From: Bryobacterales bacterium | Lineage (GTDB): Bacteria; Acidobacteriota; Terriglobia; Bryobacterales; Bryobacteraceae | Assembly: GCA_025463005.1 (NCBI GenBank) | Contig: JAOAPR010000116.1 | Span: 1-35,651, forward strand | Length of the DNA: 35,651 bases | Direction: 5' to 3' | Shown: positions 17,079 through 23,637 of the stretch, one piece after another | Position numbering within the stretch: position 1 is the stretch's first letter | Layout: each line of letters begins with the position of its first letter | Position numbers and translations under genes: made by a program | The notes under the pieces: generated by a model | Told to the model about the DNA's origin: nothing | Databases searched by the model: none | What the model saw: only the letters and a program-made list of their open reading frames with translations

Positions 17079-18344
17079 CTGGCCCACCCCACCGAACAAG
17101 CCAAGTCGCTTCCTGAGAAGGCGCCGTCCGCCCTGTTCGGGCGCATCTTCAAGGCCTTCCAGTTCCGCGACTTCCGCCTGATGTGGACGGGCGCCTGCAC
17201 CTCTCAGGTGGGGACCCAGATGCAGACCGCCGCGCAAAGCTGGCTGGTCTACGATCTCTCGATGCACTCGTCGTTCTTCCTGGGACTGGACCAGTTCCTG
17301 GGGCAGATCCCGATTGTGCTGCTTTCGCTCCTCGGCGGTGTGTTTGCCGACCGCCACGATCGCCGTCGCGTGCTGCTGATGTCGCAGTACCTGCAGATGA
17401 CCTGTGCGTTCCTGCTGGCCACGCTGGTATTTACGGGGGTCGTTCACGTCTGGCACATCCTGTGCCTGTCGTTCGTGGTTGGAGTGGCGCAATCCTTCGG
17501 CGGTCCGGCTTATTCGGCTCTGGTTCCGTCACTGGTCCCACGCGAGCAGCTTCAGAACGCGATTGCGCTCAATTCGATCCAGTTCAACCTGGCGCGCGTG
17601 ATCGGCCCGGCTCTGGGCGGTATTGCACTCATCAAACTGGGCGCCGCCTGGAACTTCACGTTCAACGGTATTTCCTTTGTGGCGGTGATCATCACGTTGT
17701 ATATGATCCAGACCACGTTCGTTCCGGCCAAGTCGCGCGAGCCGATCATGACCAGCATGAAAGAGGGCATCCGGTTCATGCGCCAGCAGCCGGGAATGGA
17801 ATCGCTGATCGTCCTGGCTTTCTTAATGACCACCCTGGGTTTTCCGTTGATAGGATTCCTGGTGGTATTCGCTGAGGACGTGTTTCACGGCGGGACGCAA
17901 ACCTTCACGCTGCTGCTGAGCTGTTCTGGAGCGGGCGCGGTCACCGGTGCGTTGATCGTCGCCGGGATCGGACGTCTGAAGCGCCAAGGCCGTTCTGCCC
18001 TCTTCATGCTTGCGATGCTGGGCGTGTTTACTATGGCTTTCGCGCAGTCGCCGTCGGCTCCGGTGGCATGCGCGATGCTGTTCCTGGCCGGGGCATCGCT
18101 GATGGCGGTCTTCTCGATGATCACTACACTGGTCCAGACGATCATTCCGGATAACATGCGCGGCCGCGTGATGAGCGTGTATAACCTTGCGCTGCGCGGC
18201 GGCGGTCCCGTGGGTAGTCTCCTAGTCGGCACAGTAATGATTCCCCACTTCCACGCACCGGTGACCTTCACGATTGCCGGGGCCTTGCAGATCCTGCTGG
18301 CCGTTTATTTTCTTACCGTGAATCGGCGCGTGGCGGAACTGTAA
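17079..18344 (+). CDS. MFS transporter (MFS_3/enterobactin-exporter-like), likely CTG start
   Basis: A major facilitator with about twelve TM segments. The conserved N-terminal motif FQFRDFRLMWTGACTSQVGTQ precedes TM1 (given here as FQFRDFRLMWTG then ACTSQVGTQMQ), and the loop 2-3 motif reads GGVFADRHDRRRVLL. The reading frame is open from 17064, but it holds no ATG, GTG or TTG before the ATG at 17181, which would cut off the FRDFRL motif and has no ribosome site. The CTG at 17079 has GGAG 9 nt upstream and gives 421 residues, a normal size. The substrate is unknown. The start codon is inferred; the gene body is certain. Confidence 0.88.
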   Translation: MAHPTEQAKSLPEKAPSALFGRIFKAFQFRDFRLMWTGACTSQVGTQMQTAAQSWLVYDLSMHSSFFLGLDQFLGQIPIVLLSLLGGVFADRHDRRRVLLMSQYLQMTCAFLLATLVFTGVVHVWHILCLSFVVGVAQSFGGPAYSALVPSLVPREQLQNAIALNSIQFNLARVIGPALGGIALIKLGAAWNFTFNGISFVAVIITLYMIQTTFVPAKSREPIMTSMKEGIRFMRQQPGMESLIVLAFLMTTLGFPLIGFLVVFAEDVFHGGTQTFTLLLSCSGAGAVTGALIVAGIGRLKRQGRSALFMLAMLGVFTMAFAQSPSAPVACAMLFLAGASLMAVFSMITTLVQTIIPDNMRGRVMSVYNLALRGGGPVGSLLVGTVMIPHFHAPVTFTIAGALQILLAVYFLTVNRRVAEL

Positions 18345-18358
18345 ACACGAGTGGCGCG

Positions 18359-18367
18359 TGCTACCCT
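18359..18367 (+). promoter_or_regulatory. Extended -10 element before DUF4159 gene
   Basis: TGC TACCCT has the extended -10 form, although TACCCT matches the hexamer only partly. It ends 6 nt before the GTG at 18374, so transcription starting 7 nt downstream would begin on the start codon itself. No Shine-Dalgarno is visible. Confidence 0.35.
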
Positions 18368-18373
18368 CGAATC

Positions 18374-19207
18374 GTGCGTTTCCGGAAGTTGGTGTGGCTC
18401 GCGACCGGTATAACCGCGCTGTTTGGCACCCTGCACGCGTTCCAACGCCCCTTCCGAGAATTCCCGGGCATGGAGTACAACGACTTTCCTCTGCCGCCCG
18501 ATTATCGCGAGCAGACTGAGTTCGTCTTCGCCCGCCTGATGTATCCCGAGGTCCGGTTTAGCGTCGGATTTGGCCGCCGCACCAACGGGAACTGGCGAGA
18601 GGGCTACACGTACTGGACGCAGGATTACCCTCGTGCCGATCGCCATTTTCTAACGGCTCTTCGCCGGCTATCGAGAATTCACGCGCGCTCGGTCGAACAG
18701 CCGGTGAATCTGGACGATGAAGACGATGTCTACAACTGGCCGTGGCTGTATGCGGTCCAGCCGGGGCACTGGGAATTGACGGATTCACAGGCCGCCCGCA
18801 TGCGCGATTTCCTGCTGCGCGGCGGATTTTTCATGTGCGATGATTTCTGGGGCACAGACCAGTGGGAAGTCTTCGAAGCCAGCATGAAAAAGGTTTTCCC
18901 CGATCGTGACATCGTCGACCTGCCGGACAAGGAGGCGATCTTCCATTCGGTCTATGACCTGGACGATCGCTACCAGGTGCCCGGCGCGCGCTATCGCTAC
19001 ACCGGTGTTTCCTACAAGTGTGAAGGTTGCCCGGCGAAATGGCGCGGCATCTATGACGACAAAGGCCGGGTTATCGCCGCCATGACTTTCGACTCGGATT
19101 TGGGCGATTCGTGGGAGTTCGCCGATGATCCCAGCTACGACGAGAAGTATTCGGCGCTGGGGATTCGCATCGGCCTGAACTACATCATGTACTCGATCAC
19201 GCACTAA
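18374..19207 (+). CDS. DUF4159 domain protein
   Basis: A 277-residue protein with an N-terminal hydrophobic signal (VWLATGITALFGTLHAF). The body matches the DUF4159 pattern: FVFARLMYPE at the start, NWREGYTYWTQDYPRADRH, LRRLSRIHARS, then LTDSQAARMRDFLLRGGFFMCDDFWG and the late block IFHSVYDLDD. The fold is thought to resemble glutamine-amidotransferase-like hydrolase domains of membrane-bound regulators, but no catalytic function is known. GTG is chosen as start because it precedes the signal sequence. The next gene starts 3 nt after the stop, so the two are almost certainly co-transcribed. Confidence 0.87.
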   Translation: MRFRKLVWLATGITALFGTLHAFQRPFREFPGMEYNDFPLPPDYREQTEFVFARLMYPEVRFSVGFGRRTNGNWREGYTYWTQDYPRADRHFLTALRRLSRIHARSVEQPVNLDDEDDVYNWPWLYAVQPGHWELTDSQAARMRDFLLRGGFFMCDDFWGTDQWEVFEASMKKVFPDRDIVDLPDKEAIFHSVYDLDDRYQVPGARYRYTGVSYKCEGCPAKWRGIYDDKGRVIAAMTFDSDLGDSWEFADDPSYDEKYSALGIRIGLNYIMYSITH

Positions 19208-19210
19208 CGC

Positions 19211-20611
19211 ATGCGGGTATTGGCCGTATTTCTCACACTGCTGGCCGCGCTCCCGGCCCAAGCCGACTGGCTCCGCCTGCGCGGAACACATACGGAACTC
19301 CTGACCGATGCAGGCGAGAAGGAAGGGCGGCGCGCGCTCAGCCGCCTGGAACAGATCCGGGCGATCCTGCCGGCCGCAGGCGATGACGGCGGCCGCGAGC
19401 TTCGCGTAGTGCTGTTCGATTCGGAGAAGGAATTCCGCGAGTACGCGCGGAGCGAGTCGACTTCGGGCTTGTATCAGAGCGGCCTGGAACGCGACTATAT
19501 CGTGACCTACGCCGGCGGCGAGCTGCCGCGCGTGGTGACGCACGAGTTCGTACATTTCCTGCTGAATCAGACCCCCGCGCCGCTGCCGCGCTGGTTTGAG
19601 GAGGGCACGGCTGAGCTGTACTCCAACGCCCAGATCAACGGGAAGCGTGTACGCATCGGGAAGGAGATCGAACCGCACATGAACCTGCTGCTGGCGCGGC
19701 CTTGGCTAACGGCCACCCAGCTCGCTGCCGAACGGCCGGCGGTATCGGCCGATCAGGAACAGGCCGAAAGCATGTTCTACGCCGAAAGCTGGGCTCTGAT
19801 GCACATGCTGAACCTGTCTCCCAATTACCGCGACCACCTGCCGCAGTTCGTCACACTGCTGGCGCAGGGCACGGACGCGTCGGAAGCCTTCCGCGGTGCA
19901 TTCGGACGCGATTTTGAGAAGGCGCTTGCGGAGCTGCCGTCGTATCTTCGGAGGATCCGCAGTGTGCAACTCGGGACGCCGCCGCCAGCGCCGTTTCTGG
20001 CCGCCAAGTCCGAGCTGTTATCCGACGTGGACGCAATGCTGCTGCGCGGCGATGTCGCCCTGCGTCGCGGTCTCGCGGAACAGGCACGGACCTTCTTCGA
20101 GCAGGCTGCGCGGGAGCATCCCGAGTCGGCCGCGGCGGAAGCCGGACTAGGAATGCTCGCGCTGACGCAGAATCGTCCGGGAGATGCCCGCCGCTATTTG
20201 GAACGTGCCATGCAACTCGATGCCAAGGACGCGACGATCCTGTTCGAATACGCATTGCTCGAGCGCGATGCGGGAGCAGGGACCGAGCGCGTCCGCGAGC
20301 TGCTGGAGAAAGTGGTCGCGCTGAATCCGAATTTCGGGGAAGCGCAGCTCTTGCTGGGAGTGCGCGCCACGGATGACCGTCGCTATGATGCGGCCGTGAC
20401 GTACTTGCGCGACGCTGCCCGGCTTCTGCCGCGACAGTCGTACGTATGGCACGCGCTGGCGTATGCCCAGCAGAAACTCGGCCATTATCCCGAAGCTCTG
20501 GAAGCGGCGCAGCGGGCCGTCCGCACTGCTTCGACAGACGAGCAGGAGCACATGGCGGAAGCGCTCAGGGACGCTTTGCGCGATCAGGTGTTGGGAAAGG
20601 CGGCACGCTAG
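19211..20611 (+). CDS. Exported HExxH metallopeptidase-like protein with TPR repeats
   Basis: A 466-residue protein. A signal peptide (about residues 1-18, ending PAQAD) leads into a peptidase-MA-like domain. The zinc motif is complete: HEFVH (His111, Glu112, His115), with Glu131 or Glu135 in WFEEGTAELY as third ligand. From about residue 265 at least four TPR units follow (AEQARTFFEQAAREHPESAAAE and similar; shown as AEQARTFFEQAAREHPES). A periplasmic or exported zinc protease guided by TPR contacts is the likely reading; the substrate is unknown. It lies 3 nt behind the DUF4159 gene. Confidence 0.85.
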   Translation: MRVLAVFLTLLAALPAQADWLRLRGTHTELLTDAGEKEGRRALSRLEQIRAILPAAGDDGGRELRVVLFDSEKEFREYARSESTSGLYQSGLERDYIVTYAGGELPRVVTHEFVHFLLNQTPAPLPRWFEEGTAELYSNAQINGKRVRIGKEIEPHMNLLLARPWLTATQLAAERPAVSADQEQAESMFYAESWALMHMLNLSPNYRDHLPQFVTLLAQGTDASEAFRGAFGRDFEKALAELPSYLRRIRSVQLGTPPPAPFLAAKSELLSDVDAMLLRGDVALRRGLAEQARTFFEQAAREHPESAAAEAGLGMLALTQNRPGDARRYLERAMQLDAKDATILFEYALLERDAGAGTERVRELLEKVVALNPNFGEAQLLLGVRATDDRRYDAAVTYLRDAARLLPRQSYVWHALAYAQQKLGHYPEALEAAQRAVRTASTDEQEHMAEALRDALRDQVLGKAAR

Positions 20612-20630
20612 GCGGCGTTTCAAAAGGTCT

Positions 20631-20639
20631 TGATATAAT
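20631..20639 (+). promoter_or_regulatory. Extended -10 consensus before TPR gene
   Basis: TGA TATAAT is a perfect extended -10. It ends 10 nt before the ATG at 20650, so the predicted leader is about 4 nt. No -35 is recognisable, as is usual for extended -10 promoters. Confidence 0.5.
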
Positions 20640-20649
20640 CCTTGCGGGA

Positions 20650-21333
20650 ATGCCCCCATTACTTCTGCGGGTATGGGAAGCTGTGAAGCCTCCACCTGCT
20701 CCGCCGGCGCGCCGACGCCTTAATCGAGCCCAACGCCGTCTGATTCGCGGGACTGCGATCACCGTGGCCATCGGCGCCGGCACGTGGGGCGTCTATGCCT
20801 TCATCGCATCGGCTCCCGAACGCGCCAGCAGCCACTATCAGGAGGGCATGCGCCTTCTGGGTCCCGGCGATTTCCACGGCGCCGCCGCACAATTCGCGAA
20901 GGCAATTGATATCTCTCCGGAGTACGCCGATGCCTATCTCGGGCGCGGCAAAGCGCGCCAGGCGGCAGGCGAAATCGAAGCTGCGCTGGCCGATTTCGAG
21001 AAAGCCATCGCGATCAATCCAACCATGGAGCTGGCCTACACCGCCCGCGGTGCGATCATGCGATCGCGCGGGGATATCGAGAAAGCGCTGGCGGATTTCA
21101 CCCGCTCCATTCACCTTCATCCCACCCCGGACGCTTACTATCAGCGCGGGCTCACCTATCAGATGCTCAATCGGGCAAAACTCGCGGTGGACGATTACGA
21201 CCAGGCCATCGATCGCGATCCCGGTGCACCGTATATCTATCGGGCTCGCGCGAAAGCCAAGCGCGATTTAGGCGACATCGCCTCCGCCAAGAAGGATCAG
21301 GAGACGGCCGAGCGCGTGGAGAAGACAAAGTAG
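20650..21333 (+). CDS. Membrane-anchored TPR protein
   Basis: A 227-residue protein. A basic Pro/Arg-rich N-terminus (residues 1-32) precedes one TM helix (about 35-54). Five TPR-like units follow from residue 58, with the usual periodicity (FHGAAAQFAKAIDISPEYAD, IEAALADFEKAIAINPTMEL, IEKALADFTRSIHLHPTPDA, AKLAVDDYDQAIDRDPGAPY). Arg and Lys before the helix suggest that the repeats lie outside the cytoplasm. It is a scaffold with no evident enzymatic part. I prefer the ATG at 20650 over in-frame codons further upstream because those overlap the previous gene and its promoter. Confidence 0.85.
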   Translation: MPPLLLRVWEAVKPPPAPPARRRLNRAQRRLIRGTAITVAIGAGTWGVYAFIASAPERASSHYQEGMRLLGPGDFHGAAAQFAKAIDISPEYADAYLGRGKARQAAGEIEAALADFEKAIAINPTMELAYTARGAIMRSRGDIEKALADFTRSIHLHPTPDAYYQRGLTYQMLNRAKLAVDDYDQAIDRDPGAPYIYRARAKAKRDLGDIASAKKDQETAERVEKTK

Positions 21334-21349
21334 TGGAGAAGACAAAGTA
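21316..21349 (+). repeat. 17-nt exact tandem duplication across a stop codon
   Basis: The unit GTGGAGAAGACAAAGTA occurs twice in a row (21316-21332 and 21333-21349). The TPR gene stop TAG (21331-21333) forms at the junction. The second copy supplies GGAGAAG about 9 nt before the GTG start of the acyl-CoA ligase gene. Confidence 0.95.
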
Positions 21350-21350
21350 A

Positions 21351-22940
21351 GTGTTCGTTCCGCTGACGCCGCTCCGCTGCCTGCATCGCGCCGTGGATCT
21401 CTACGGATCCAGAACTGGTGTCGTATGTGGCGGACGCGAGTTTACTTATAAGGAGCTCGGACAGCGCGCGGAACGGCTGGCGACCGGCCTGCAGAAGTTG
21501 GGCATCGCAGCAAGCGATCGTGTCGCATATCTCAGTTACAACAACCATCAGTTGCTCGAAGGCTACTACGGTGTGATCCAGGCACACGGGATCGTAATGC
21601 CGCTGAACATCCGCCTTTCCGAACCGGAGCTCGCCGCGATTCTGCGTCATTCGGGCGCGAAGATGGCGATCTTCGAGAACGATTTTGCGGACACCGTCCG
21701 AACCCTGCGGGGGAGCTGCCCGGATATCAAACATTGGGTCGCGCTGGGCGAGAAGAATGCGGAAGCGGATCTTACGTATGAAGAAATTCTCGACCAGGGC
21801 TGCCGCGAGCGCGCCGATCTTTTATCGTACGACGAGATGGCCATCGCCGAGCTCTTTTACACCAGCGGAAGCACCGGCGCACCTAAAGGAGTCGCGCTGT
21901 CGCACCGGACGCTGTATCTGCATGCGCTGAGCGTGGCCACCGAATACCGGGACCCGGAAACCATGGTTGACTTGCACACCATCCCGCTGTTTCATGCGAA
22001 CGGCTGGGGGCATCCGCACACGTCCACCATGCTGGGCGTCAAACAGGTAATGGTGCGTCGCTTCGAGCCGACCCAGGTGTTCCGGCTGATCCAGGAACAC
22101 CGGGGAACCAGCATGTGCCTGGTCCCGACCATGGCCAATGCTCTGATCAATGCGCCGGATCGCACGGAATGGGACCTATCGAGCCTGCGGCTGGTAAATA
22201 TCGGCGGCGCGGCCAGCTCGCCAGAACTTGTAGAACGCGTGGAGCGCGCGTTCCCGGGCTGCCAATGCTCGGCGGGTTATGGGCTGACCGAGACTTCTCC
22301 TGTGATCACCTGGGTGCAACCGCTGGATACGATCCACTTGAGCGAAACGGCACGCCACGAACGCCTGGCCATGACGGGCCGGGCTGTAGTGGGCGCATCG
22401 GTACGAGTGGTGGATGTGAACCTTCGCGACGTCCCGCGGGATCGCAAGACGATTGGCGAGGTCATCGTCATGGGCGATCAAGTCATGGATGGTTACTTTG
22501 CCGATCCAGACGCAACCTCCGCCGCGATGAGCGGACCCTGGCTGCACACCGGCGACATGGCGGTTTGGGATGAAGAAGCTTACATCCAGATCGTCGACCG
22601 CAAAAAACAAATCATCATCTCAGGCGGCGAGAACATCTCTTCCCTGGAAGTCGAAGCGGCTATTTTCGCGCACCCCGCGGTGCTGGAGTGTGCAGTGGTG
22701 GCGGCCCCGGATCCGAAGTGGGGCGAGGTTCCGGCGGCGATCATTGTGGTCAAAGACGGTGCGTTACTGACCTGCGAGGAACTGCTCACCTTCTTACAGA
22801 AGCGGCTGAGCAGATTCAAGCTGCCGCGGATCGTCGAGTTTTCGACCGATCCTCTTCCGAAGACTGGCACGGGCAAGATCCGCAAGAACGAGCTGCGCGA
22901 GCGGTTCTGGGTTGGACATGCCAAGCGGGTTCAAGGCTGA
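21351..22940 (+). CDS. Acyl-CoA synthetase (AMP-forming fatty-acid--CoA ligase family)
   Basis: A 529-residue ANL-superfamily enzyme that activates a carboxylic acid with ATP and joins it to CoA. Motifs in order: P-loop TSGSTGAPKG (residues 171-180), the aromatic/ATP motif GYGLTETSP, the hinge region TGDMAVWDEE and DRKKQIIISGGENI, and the C-terminal catalytic lysine in KTGTGKIRKNELR. It most resembles the medium/long-chain acyl-CoA ligases; the exact acid cannot be told. The GTG start follows the duplicated ribosome-binding sequence. The stop overlaps the start of the next gene by one nucleotide (TGATG). Confidence 0.93.
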   Translation: MFVPLTPLRCLHRAVDLYGSRTGVVCGGREFTYKELGQRAERLATGLQKLGIAASDRVAYLSYNNHQLLEGYYGVIQAHGIVMPLNIRLSEPELAAILRHSGAKMAIFENDFADTVRTLRGSCPDIKHWVALGEKNAEADLTYEEILDQGCRERADLLSYDEMAIAELFYTSGSTGAPKGVALSHRTLYLHALSVATEYRDPETMVDLHTIPLFHANGWGHPHTSTMLGVKQVMVRRFEPTQVFRLIQEHRGTSMCLVPTMANALINAPDRTEWDLSSLRLVNIGGAASSPELVERVERAFPGCQCSAGYGLTETSPVITWVQPLDTIHLSETARHERLAMTGRAVVGASVRVVDVNLRDVPRDRKTIGEVIVMGDQVMDGYFADPDATSAAMSGPWLHTGDMAVWDEEAYIQIVDRKKQIIISGGENISSLEVEAAIFAHPAVLECAVVAAPDPKWGEVPAAIIVVKDGALLTCEELLTFLQKRLSRFKLPRIVEFSTDPLPKTGTGKIRKNELRERFWVGHAKRVQG

Positions 22941-23593
22941 TGGTTGTTGTCCGCCTTTCGAATTGCGATGAGTTTGTCACCTTGCGCCTGTGGGAGGCAG
23001 GAACGCTCGGCATCACGGAAGGCGACGGGTTTGTCGACGCCTATTTTGACGACATAAAGACGGCCCGGCAATTTGGCGATCCGCAGCCGGTGGTGGAAGA
23101 AGACTGGATCGCGCGAACGCAAGAAGCTTTTCCGCCGCTGTTGGTAGGCGAGAGGTTCTTCGTCGCCGCGCCGTGGCGCATCGAACCGACGCCTCCGGGG
23201 CGGCTCCGTCTGGTTATCAATCCGGGGGCGCAGTGTGGCACCGGCTACCATCGCTGTACGCAGCTTTGCCTGGAAGCGATGGAAAAGTTGATCCGCCCGG
23301 GCGACTCGGTGCTCGACGTGGGCAGCGGCTCGGGCATCCTGTCGATCGCCGCAAAGCTGCTGGGAGCGAAACGCGTGGTCGCCTGCGACATCGATCCGGA
23401 CGCGGCTGGGCCTGAGTCCTTCTTTATCGGGAGCGTTGACGCGGTGCGATCGGGCGCGTTCGATGTAGTGGTCGCCAACATCAATGAAGATGTGATGGGT
23501 CCGATGCGCGCGGACTTCGAGCGCGTGGCGCGTACGCGCATTCTCTCAGGCTTTCAGGACGACGACGGCGAGTGGACCTGCGTTGTCATCTAA
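22940..23593 (+). CDS. prmA: Compact PrmA-like (ribosomal protein L11) methyltransferase
   Basis: A 217-residue SAM-dependent methyltransferase. PrmA trimethylates ribosomal protein L11; the usual length is about 290. Family landmarks: CGTGYHRCTQLCLEAME (canonical AFGTGxHxTT), SAM motif I VLDVGSGSGILSIAA, the acidic residue in CDIDPDAAG, and FDVVVANINEDVM. The segment between DPDA and the next strand is about ten residues shorter than usual, and the C-terminal strand region before GEWTCVVI is also cut down. The gene is intact and sits directly behind the acyl-CoA ligase gene. It may be a PrmA paralogue with another substrate. Confidence 0.75.
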   Translation: MVVVRLSNCDEFVTLRLWEAGTLGITEGDGFVDAYFDDIKTARQFGDPQPVVEEDWIARTQEAFPPLLVGERFFVAAPWRIEPTPPGRLRLVINPGAQCGTGYHRCTQLCLEAMEKLIRPGDSVLDVGSGSGILSIAAKLLGAKRVVACDIDPDAAGPESFFIGSVDAVRSGAFDVVVANINEDVMGPMRADFERVARTRILSGFQDDDGEWTCVVI

Positions 23594-23600
23594 TCCTTGA

Positions 23601-23637
23601 AGGAGGCTGGTCGCCTCCTAGGCCGGTTTCTCCGGCC
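23601..23637. terminator. Two adjacent hairpins between convergent prmA-like and hrpB
   Basis: AGGAGGC-TGGTC-GCCTCCT (23601-23619) is a perfect 7-bp stem. GGCCGG-TTTCT-CCGGCC (23621-23637) is a perfect 6-bp stem lying in the last codons of hrpB. No T-tract follows on either strand, so the site is a candidate rather than a textbook terminator. The position at a convergent junction supports a bidirectional role. Confidence 0.5.
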
